NCBI RefSeq assembly: GCF_020171365.1
Contig: NZ_JAIUZO010000002.1
Location: 682,001 to 746,000 of the forward strand
Length of the DNA stretch: 64,000 bases
Source: Qipengyuania gaetbuli
Lineage (GTDB): Bacteria; Pseudomonadota; Alphaproteobacteria; Sphingomonadales; Sphingomonadaceae
Direction: 5' to 3'
Part shown: piece by piece, positions 57,716 through 64,000 of the stretch
How the letters are laid out: each line of letters begins with the position of its first letter
Position numbering within the stretch: position 1 is the first letter of the stretch
Made by a program: the position numbers and the translations under genes
Notes under the pieces: model-generated
The model's database searches: none
Seen by the model: the letters and a program-made list of their open reading frames with translations, nothing else
What the model was told of the DNA's origin: nothing

Positions 57716-58392
57716 AGCACGCAGAACCGGGCACGGTTACCACTCCGGACCGCTACGGCGGCAAGTCGCTGGCGCGGGTGCAGGCGGTTCCGTGGTTCAT
57801 CGTCATCCTGCTCATCGCGGCCTGCGCATGGCTCGGCTGGCGCGCATTCTTCTACCACGAAGAAGGCGATCCCGTGGGCAGCGCCATGCTCGCGTTCGAG
57901 AAGCAGAATTCGCTCACCGTTTTCTCGTCGCGCTTCGAAGTCGTCGCCGAAAGCGTCGACAAGCGCGGCGTGCTCGGCGTCGACCTGCTCGAAAGCCGTC
58001 AGGCGGCCGTCATCCCGGCAACGGTCGAATACCGGCTCGACCTGTCGAACATGGACCGCGACCGGTTCGAATGGAACGCGGCGAGCGAGACGCTGACGGT
58101 GATCCTGCCCGCGCTGAAGATCTCGCGCCCCAATCTCGACGAGGCGGCGCAGACGACCTTCACCGAAGGCACCTATGTCAGCCGCGATGCCAGCAGCGAC
58201 CTGGCGCGCAACAATTCGCAGCAGGCCGAACGCAAGGCTGCCGCCTTCGCCAAGAACCCGCAGGTGCTGGCGATGGCCCGCAGTGCCGCCAAGGAAGCGG
58301 TGCGCCAGAATCTCGCAATCCCGCTGCAGGTTGCCGGCTGGGAGAATATCGAGGTGGTCGTCCGCTTCGACGGGGAAAGTCCGCCCGCCTGA
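57700..58392 (+). CDS. DUF4230 family membrane-anchored protein
   Basis: 230 residues with one membrane helix at about 32-50 (WFIVILLIAACAWLGWRAFF) and a periplasmic domain. LEFS-like features (NSLTVFSSRFEVVAES; ARNNSQQAERKAAAFAKNPQ; LQVAGWENIEVVVRF) match DUF4230. The function is unknown. The 16-base overlap with the metallo-hydrolase implies co-translation. Confidence 0.8.
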   Translation: MADDLKHAEPGTVTTPDRYGGKSLARVQAVPWFIVILLIAACAWLGWRAFFYHEEGDPVGSAMLAFEKQNSLTVFSSRFEVVAESVDKRGVLGVDLLESRQAAVIPATVEYRLDLSNMDRDRFEWNAASETLTVILPALKISRPNLDEAAQTTFTEGTYVSRDASSDLARNNSQQAERKAAAFAKNPQVLAMARSAAKEAVRQNLAIPLQVAGWENIEVVVRFDGESPPA

Positions 58393-58473
58393 TTGACGCC
58401 TCCTCCCCCGGCCGATACCCCTAAGACCATAAAAGATAAGGGGTCGCGGAAACTTTGGGGGGAGTAACCGACC

Positions 58474-59256
58474 ATGGCCAGTCTTGCCGCCGGTGATCAG
58501 GCGCAGAATTCCGCGCGGGGCAATACCCGCTTTTTCACCATCATGGCGCTCGTCATGTCCTTCGTCATCGTGGCGGGTTTTTCGATCCAGCTGGCGATGG
58601 GGCGTTCAAGCTTCGACGTGCCGCTGCCCTACCATGTGCACGGCGTCATCTTCATGTCCTGGATCGGCCTCTACGTCGCCCAGCACCTGAGCGCGTCTTC
58701 GGGCAATTGGGCCTTCCACCGCAAGCTGGGCAAGGTCGCCTATGCGCTCATCCCGCTGATGGTGCTGGCCGGCAGCACGATCATGATCGTGGTCGCCCGG
58801 CGCAACGGCGGCCCGTTCTTCTTCCATGTGAGCGAATTCCTCTGGAGCAACATGATGCTCCTGTGGACCTTCGGTTTCCTCGCCTTCTGGGCGCTTCGCC
58901 GGCAGCGATACACCGGATGGCACCGCCGCCTGATGCTGTGCGCGATGGCGATCCTGACCGGCCCGGGCCTTGGCCGCCTGCTGCCACTGCCGCTGATGAT
59001 CCCCAATGCCTGGCTGATCACGACGGTGGCGACGATGGTCTTCCCGGTCATCGGGATGATCGCCGACAAGCGCAGCGCCGGCCGTGTGCATCCCGCCTAC
59101 TGGTGGGGCCTCGGCATCTATGTCGGCGTGTTCCTCGTCTCGTTGGCGATCGCCTACAGCAGCTTCGGCATGGGCGTGACCGAAAGCGTGATCGCGGGAA
59201 CGCCGGGTGCCGACCGGCCGATGGAAGCGTTCCTGCCGCCCGGCTTCTCGATGTAG
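58474..59256 (+). CDS. Multi-pass membrane protein, unknown function
   Basis: 260 residues with about seven hydrophobic segments. His-rich conserved-looking positions (PYHVHGVIFMSWIGLYVAQH, NWAFHRKLGK, GWHRRLML) hint at a haem- or metal-binding membrane protein of cytochrome-b561 style, but no family is certain. GGGGGGAG stands before the ATG. It stands between the DUF4230 gene and nadA; no functional link is evident. Confidence 0.72.
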   Translation: MASLAAGDQAQNSARGNTRFFTIMALVMSFVIVAGFSIQLAMGRSSFDVPLPYHVHGVIFMSWIGLYVAQHLSASSGNWAFHRKLGKVAYALIPLMVLAGSTIMIVVARRNGGPFFFHVSEFLWSNMMLLWTFGFLAFWALRRQRYTGWHRRLMLCAMAILTGPGLGRLLPLPLMIPNAWLITTVATMVFPVIGMIADKRSAGRVHPAYWWGLGIYVGVFLVSLAIAYSSFGMGVTESVIAGTPGADRPMEAFLPPGFSM

Positions 59257-59326
59257 GCGAGGAACCCCCTCGCCTCTGCGCCCGTTCTGTCTATAAGCGC
59301 CACAAACGCATCAGACGGGACAGAGA

Positions 59327-60313
59327 ATGACTGCCGAAACCAGCCTGCCGACCGGGGAAGACCTGCTTGCGGAGATCAACCGCCTCCGCAAGGAGAAGAA
59401 CGCGATCATCCTCGCCCATTACTACCAGACCGCCGATATCCAGGATATCGCGGACTTCGTGGGCGACAGCCTGGAACTGTCGCGCAAGGCGGCGGAAACC
59501 GATGCCGATGTGATCGTGTTCTGCGGCGTGAAGTTCATGGCAGACACCGCCAAGATCCTGTCGCCTGAGAAGATCGTCGTCCTGCCCGACATGGATGCCG
59601 GCTGCAGCCTCGAAGACAGTTGCCCGCCGGAAAAGTTCAAGGCTTTCCGCGAAGCGCATCCCGATCACATCGCGCTGACCTACATCAACTGCTCGACCGA
59701 GGTGAAGGCGCTCAGCGACATCATCGTGACGAGCTCTTCGGCCGAAACGATCATCAGCCAGATCCCTGAAGACCAGAAGATCATCTTCGGCCCCGACCGT
59801 CACCTCGGCGGTTACATGAGCCGCAAGTTCGGCCGCGACATGCTGCTATGGCCGGGCGTGTGCATCGTGCACGAGGCATTCAGCGAAACCGAGCTACTCA
59901 AGTTGAAGGCGCAATATCCCGGTGCGCCGGTGGCCGCGCACCCCGAGTGCCCGCCGACCATCATCGACCATGCAGACTATGTCGGTTCGACCAGCGGCAT
60001 TCTGCAGTTCGCCAAGACCTTCGAAGGCGACACGCTGATCGTGGCGACCGAGCCGCACATCATCCACCAGATGGAAAAGGCGCTGCCCGAAAAGACCTTC
60101 ATCGGCGCGCCGGGTGCAGACGGAAACTGCAGCTGCAATATCTGCCCCTACATGGCCCTCAACACCATGGAAAAGATGTATGCCTGCCTGCGCGATCTCG
60201 AGCCGCGGATCGAGATCGAGGAAGGCCTGCGCCTGAAGGCCAAGCAGAGCCTCGACCGCATGCTCGAAATGGCCAGCGGCACGATCGGCAAGGGCGACCT
60301 CGGCAAGGTCTGA
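59327..60313 (+). CDS. nadA: Quinolinate synthase
   Basis: 328 residues. It condenses iminoaspartate with dihydroxyacetone phosphate in NAD synthesis. The [4Fe-4S] ligand candidates are in INCSTEVKA (or VFCGVKFM), HPECPP and the GNCSCNICPYM segment. AHYYQTADIQDIADFVGDS and SLGPDR-like (IFGPDRHLGGY) motifs follow. It begins 70 bases after the membrane protein. nadB and nadC are not present here. Confidence 0.96.
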   Translation: MTAETSLPTGEDLLAEINRLRKEKNAIILAHYYQTADIQDIADFVGDSLELSRKAAETDADVIVFCGVKFMADTAKILSPEKIVVLPDMDAGCSLEDSCPPEKFKAFREAHPDHIALTYINCSTEVKALSDIIVTSSSAETIISQIPEDQKIIFGPDRHLGGYMSRKFGRDMLLWPGVCIVHEAFSETELLKLKAQYPGAPVAAHPECPPTIIDHADYVGSTSGILQFAKTFEGDTLIVATEPHIIHQMEKALPEKTFIGAPGADGNCSCNICPYMALNTMEKMYACLRDLEPRIEIEEGLRLKAKQSLDRMLEMASGTIGKGDLGKV

Positions 60314-60347
60314 GGCACCTACGCTGCGCCCACGCGTTGGGCGCTAC

Positions 60348-61664
60348 ATGACGGCAGATATCCGCTTCTTCTGGGCGCGCCTCAACGCCAATTACTGGTT
60401 CTACCCCGCGCTCTTCTCGATCGCGGCGGCGTTGCTGGCCTTTTCCATGGTCTGGCTGGACAGGAACGGCTTTGCCGAATTCCTGAACGAGGTCGACTGG
60501 ATCGTGCCCGCACGCCCCAAGGGTGCGGCGGACATGCTGACCGTGATGGCGGGCAGCATGATCGGGGTAGCCTCAACCGTGTTCTCCATCACCATCGCGG
60601 CGGTCGCCTATGCCAGCGGCAACTACGGCCCGCGCCTGCTGACCAATTTCATGGAGGACCGGGGCAACCAGCTGAGCCTGGCGACCTTCATCGGCAGCTT
60701 CGTCTATGCACTGATCGTCCTGCGCGCCGTGCGGGCGGAGGACGAAACGCCCGCAGCGCTGTCCGATGCCGCAGCCACCGCGCTGCCCGGCTTTACGCCC
60801 CAGCTTTCGCTATTGGTCGCCTACATGATGATGGCGCTGTGCGTCGCCGTGCTCGTGTTTTTCCTCAACCACATCCCGTCGAGCATCCGCATCAACAAGG
60901 TCCTGCAAGGGATCGGCGAGCGCCTGCTCGACACCATCCGCGACACCTATCCGGTCGAAGACGAATTCGCCGACGCGGTCGAGCCCAAGGGCGGAGAACC
61001 GCTTGTCGCGACCGGTACGGGCTATGTCCAGATGATCGACTTCGGCGGGCTGGTGGAAATCGCCCAGGGCTGCGGATGCACTTTCTCGCTGGTCGTTCGC
61101 ACGGGCGACTTCGTCCACCGCGACATGCCGCTGATGCTGGTCGAAGGCTGCAAGCCGGAGAATATCGAGGACCGCGTGCGCGACTGCTACACGCTTGGCG
61201 CGACCCGGACGCCCGAACAGGACCCGCAATTCCTCATCGACGAGCTGGTGGAAATCGGCCTGCGCGCCCTGTCGCCCGGCATCAACGATCCCTTCACCGC
61301 CATCAATGCCCTACACTGGCTGGGCGCGGCGACGGCTGAGATCGGGCGCCGCGACCTGCGCAAGGACGTCTGCGGCAAGGATGAGGAGGATTGCCCCGTC
61401 ATTCCTGCGCCCGACGGCTTCGACCATTACGTGAAGCGCGGCTTCGGCGCGATCCGCAGCGCTGTCGCCACCTCTCCGATTGCAGCGGAAGTCATGCTCG
61501 ACACGCTCGCCAATGCGGCGATCCCCTTGAGGCACGAGGATCGGCAGGCCGTACTGAAGTCGGAAGGAGAACTGCTCGCGCAGCAAGTGGGCGTCAGCCT
61601 CGTCGGCCCGGACCTCGCAAGGTTCGAGGCACACTATGCCGAGTTCAACCGGACCTTCTGGTAG
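60348..61664 (+). CDS. DUF2254 family membrane protein
   Basis: 438 residues. Hydrophobic segments near 16-36, 67-92, 108-125 and 146-170 are followed by a soluble C-terminal half. The TVMAGSMIGVASTVFSITIAAVA block and LLTNFMEDRGNQLSLATFIG segment are characteristic of DUF2254. The family is an inner-membrane protein group of unknown role. It starts 35 bases after nadA and meets the convergent transporter gene 3 bases from its stop. Confidence 0.88.
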   Translation: MTADIRFFWARLNANYWFYPALFSIAAALLAFSMVWLDRNGFAEFLNEVDWIVPARPKGAADMLTVMAGSMIGVASTVFSITIAAVAYASGNYGPRLLTNFMEDRGNQLSLATFIGSFVYALIVLRAVRAEDETPAALSDAAATALPGFTPQLSLLVAYMMMALCVAVLVFFLNHIPSSIRINKVLQGIGERLLDTIRDTYPVEDEFADAVEPKGGEPLVATGTGYVQMIDFGGLVEIAQGCGCTFSLVVRTGDFVHRDMPLMLVEGCKPENIEDRVRDCYTLGATRTPEQDPQFLIDELVEIGLRALSPGINDPFTAINALHWLGAATAEIGRRDLRKDVCGKDEEDCPVIPAPDGFDHYVKRGFGAIRSAVATSPIAAEVMLDTLANAAIPLRHEDRQAVLKSEGELLAQQVGVSLVGPDLARFEAHYAEFNRTFW

Positions 61665-61667
61665 CGA

Positions 61668-62585
61668 TCAGCGCGGTCGCGGGGCCCTCGCCCCGCCGGT
61701 CGTGCTGCGCGCAAGGACCAGCGCCGCGCCGACCAGCGCCATGCCCAGCACATCGAGCGGAGCCAGCAGTTCGCCGAACGCTGCCCAGCCGACACTCGCC
61801 CCGACCGCGGGCTGGAGCAGCAACGCCATCCCGATGATAAGCGGCGGGAAGTGGCGCAGCGAATAGACGAGCAGTCCTTGGCCGACCACCTGGCTGGTCA
61901 GGGCAAGTACGAAGACAGGCGTCCAGCCTGCCGCGCCCGGCCAGACGGGATCGCCATGCGCAAGCGCCATGAGGAGGAGCAGGGGCGAGGCGGCGAGGCT
62001 GACGAGCAGCAGCACGCTCCACGGGCCTAGTGCGCTCCGCGCCCGCTGGGCGGGCAGGAGGTAGAAGGCGTAGAACAGGCCGGCAGCGAGGCAGAACAAA
62101 TCGCCCACCAGGTTCGCTTTCGAGATTTCGAGGCTGCGCCCGAGCAGGATCGCTGCACCAAACAAGGCAGCCGCAACCCCTGCATATTCGCGGCCCGATG
62201 GCGCGCGGCGCAGGGCAACCAACCCCCAGATCATCAGGATCACGCTGCCCGAATTGCCGAACAGGACCGCATTTCCCAGCCGCGTCCGCTCGATCCCGAT
62301 ATGCCAGCTGGCAAGGTCGAGCGCGAAGAAACAGCCCGCTGCGACGACCAGCAGCGCCAGCCGCTTGTCGATCGGGCCGGGTGCCCTTTGCCGCCATGCC
62401 AGAAGCGCGATCAATGGGATCGGCAGGAACAGGCGCCAGAACGCCGAGGCGACCGGTCCGGTATCGGCAAGGCGCACCAGCCAGGGGCCGAGAGCCAGCG
62501 CGACATTGCCCGCAATCAGCGCGGCAAAGTGCCACGCACCGGGCTGAAAGTCATTCTTGTCGGCGATGGTGCTTGTGTCCCCCAT
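61668..62585 (-). CDS. DMT-superfamily (EamA) transporter
   Basis: 305 residues with ten hydrophobic helices in two repeats of five. LIAGNVALALGPWLVRLADTGPVASAFWRLFL opens the first EamA unit and a second starts near residue 160 (RSALGPWSVLLLVSLAASP). Such carriers export metabolites or amino acids; the substrate is not predictable. It is convergent with DUF2254 and divergent from the Old Yellow Enzyme gene. Confidence 0.9.
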   Translation of the reverse strand: MGDTSTIADKNDFQPGAWHFAALIAGNVALALGPWLVRLADTGPVASAFWRLFLPIPLIALLAWRQRAPGPIDKRLALLVVAAGCFFALDLASWHIGIERTRLGNAVLFGNSGSVILMIWGLVALRRAPSGREYAGVAAALFGAAILLGRSLEISKANLVGDLFCLAAGLFYAFYLLPAQRARSALGPWSVLLLVSLAASPLLLLMALAHGDPVWPGAAGWTPVFVLALTSQVVGQGLLVYSLRHFPPLIIGMALLLQPAVGASVGWAAFGELLAPLDVLGMALVGAALVLARSTTGGARAPRPR

Positions 62586-62641
62586 TGCGGCTCCCTAGCT
62601 CCCCTTGCACATACAAGTCAGCAAAAAGGGACTTTGCCGCG

Positions 62642-63754
62642 ATGCATGAAAAGCTGTTCGACCCGCTCAAACTCGGCGCCATCGAAGCGAAAAACAGGAT
62701 CCTCATGGCTCCGCTCACGCGCGGCAGGTCGACCCAGCCCGGCTCGATCCCGAACGAGATGATGGCGACCTATTACCGCCAGCGGGCAAGCGCAGGCCTG
62801 ATCATTTCGGAAGCCACCGGCATCAGCGTGGAAGGCCTCGGCTGGCCGGCAGCACCCGGCATCTGGAGCGACGAGCAGGTCGAAGGCTGGAAGCTGGTGA
62901 CGAATGCCGTTCACGAAGAAGGCGGCGCGATCGTGCTGCAGCTGTGGCACATGGGCCGTCTGGTTCACCCCGACTTTCTCGGCGGCAACCCGCCTGTTTC
63001 GGCCAGCGCCACCTGCGCGCCGGGCCATGCCCACACCTTCCAAGGCCGCAAGGATTATGAACCGGCACGCGCGCTCGGCAAGGACGAGATCGCCCGCGTG
63101 GTGGGCGACTATCGCCATGCCGCCGCAAACGCCAAGCGCGCCGGGTTCGACGGCGTCCAGCTGCACGGCGCAAATGGCTATCTCGTCGACCAGTTCCTGC
63201 GCGACAGCAGCAATCTGCGCGAAGACGAATACGGCGGCAGCCCGGAAAACCGCACCCGCTTCCTGCGCGAAGTTCTCACCGCGCTTATCGACGTCTGGGG
63301 CGCAGACCGCGTCAGCGTGCGCCTGTCGCCCAATGGCGAGACGCAGGGCTGCGACGACAGCGATCCGCCGGCAACCTTCGGCGCGGCCGCCAGGGTGGTC
63401 GAGGAACTCGGCCTCGGCTTCCTCGAACTGCGCGAGCCGGGCCCCGACGGCACCTTCGGCGCTACCGACGTGCCCAAGCAGAGCCCGCTGATCCGCCAGA
63501 TCTATTCAGGCCCGCTGGTGCTCAACAGCGATTACACGCCCGAACAGGCGGTTGCCGATATCGAGGCAGGGCGCTGCGATGCGGTCAGCTGGGGCCGGGA
63601 TTTCATCTCCAACCCCGATTTGCCCGAACGTTTCCGGCTGGGTGCAGAGCTGCAACCCAATGTAAACGTTCCGCAAAGCTGGTACCTTCCGGGGCCGGAA
63701 GGGTACATCGATTACCCCATGCTAACCAAAAGCGGGGAAACTGTCGGCGGGTGA
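62642..63754 (+). CDS. Old Yellow Enzyme family alkene reductase (NemA-like)
   Basis: 370 residues. FMN-dependent flavoprotein reducing C=C bonds of enones or nitro compounds with NAD(P)H. Barrel motifs: NRILMAPLTRGRS, QLWHMGRLVHP, the substrate His/Asn pair in LHGANGYLVDQFLRD, EYGGSPENRTRF and the FMN phosphate site SWGRDFISNPDL. Length and order fit the classical class. It is probably for stress or xenobiotic reduction; the substrate is unknown. The next gene starts 43 bases downstream. Confidence 0.95.
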   Translation: MHEKLFDPLKLGAIEAKNRILMAPLTRGRSTQPGSIPNEMMATYYRQRASAGLIISEATGISVEGLGWPAAPGIWSDEQVEGWKLVTNAVHEEGGAIVLQLWHMGRLVHPDFLGGNPPVSASATCAPGHAHTFQGRKDYEPARALGKDEIARVVGDYRHAAANAKRAGFDGVQLHGANGYLVDQFLRDSSNLREDEYGGSPENRTRFLREVLTALIDVWGADRVSVRLSPNGETQGCDDSDPPATFGAAARVVEELGLGFLELREPGPDGTFGATDVPKQSPLIRQIYSGPLVLNSDYTPEQAVADIEAGRCDAVSWGRDFISNPDLPERFRLGAELQPNVNVPQSWYLPGPEGYIDYPMLTKSGETVGG

Positions 63755-63797
63755 TTCGCCCATCCCGGCGCGAATCGTCCCTGAGGAGGGTCGATAA

Positions 63798-64000
63798 ATG
63801 CGCTCGTGGATCGTGGTCCCGGCAGACAAGGACAAGGCGCTGGGGCAGGTAGCCGGCTCGGGCGCGGACGCGGTCGTCATCGACCTCGCCCGCGCCGCCG
63901 GCGAGGACACCAAGCAGCACACCCGGCTGGCCTCGCGTGACTGGCTGGTCTCGCACCGCTCGCAAGTGGTGGCAGCGCGCAGTTTCGCGCGCTGGGTACG
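63798..64000 (+). CDS. HpcH/HpaI (CitE-like) aldolase/lyase, 5' part only
   Basis: 67 codons are visible before the window ends. GAGGAGGG stands before the ATG. RSWIVVPADKDKALGQVAGSG with GADAVVIDL is the first strand-helix unit of the CitE/HpcH family of acyl-CoA or 2-oxo-acid lyases. The catalytic part lies beyond the window, so the specific enzyme cannot be named. Confidence 0.75.
   Translation, partial: MRSWIVVPADKDKALGQVAGSGADAVVIDLARAAGEDTKQHTRLASRDWLVSHRSQVVAARSFARWV

Overview
The window is GC-rich, densely coded DNA from an alphaproteobacterium. The most likely group is Sphingomonadales, probably Erythrobacteraceae (Erythrobacter, Qipengyuania or Altererythrobacter type). The reasons are an Entner-Doudoroff operon zwf-edd-glk-eda, two TonB-dependent receptors, a DUF3297 and a DUF1465 protein, a tRNA-Leu next to tig, and many translationally coupled overlaps. 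The placement is inferred from gene content, not from a database comparison. Almost everything looks chromosomal. No insertion sequence, CRISPR array, rRNA gene or phage module was seen, and no gene-free gap exceeds about 300 bases.

Layout. 1-9100: clpX (cut by the window start), clpP, tig and tRNA-Leu(UAG) on the minus strand, split by a plus-strand block of TonB receptor, secreted amidase and cation/proton antiporter. 9260-15900: small proteins, a CHAP-domain protein, der, DUF2721, bacterioferritin and its ferredoxin bfd with two palindromic operators, a DUF418 membrane protein and a Sel1/SPOR protein. 16000-18800: a ParA-like ATPase, a small ribbon-helix-helix-like protein and a TPR-SPOR lipoprotein. 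18800-23230: pyrB with a dihydroorotase-like partner that has lost its metal ligands, sppA and tRNA-Val(CAC). 23385-30990: four collinear genes: a CruF-like carotenoid membrane protein, a 1021-residue fusion of a phytoene-desaturase-like oxidoreductase with an acetoacetate-decarboxylase-like domain, a TIR-TolB-TPR protein, and a SLOG-like protein with four membrane segments. 31000-39610: small protein, TetR/TonB receptor pair, serS-surE, a potassium channel and rimO. 39857-48900: a CHASE2-EAL protein, a 15-residue microprotein with its own terminator, a transglutaminase-like protein, the Entner-Doudoroff operon and an L,D-transpeptidase. 48900-54410: tilS, cpoB, a RodZ-like protein, ptsP (enzyme I Ntr) and a DUF465 protein on the minus strand. 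54560-64000: a second DUF465 protein, DUF1465, glpK, a metallo-hydrolase, DUF4230, nadA, DUF2254, a DMT transporter, an Old Yellow Enzyme and the start of a CitE-like lyase.

How it fits together. Most of the window is housekeeping: proteolysis and folding, translation and tRNA modification, iron storage, pyrimidine and NAD synthesis, central carbon flow and envelope maintenance. The best candidate for an undescribed system is 27495-30989. There a TIR protein with the NADase-type glutamate in place is coupled with no gap to a protein that joins a nucleotide-sensor-like SLOG fold to membrane segments. This resembles Thoeris-type signalling but with a membrane output. Other points of interest are the degenerate dihydroorotase, the Trp-rich microprotein, the tandem bfd palindromes, the histone-H1-like tail on trigger factor and a hairpin that covers a ribosome binding site.
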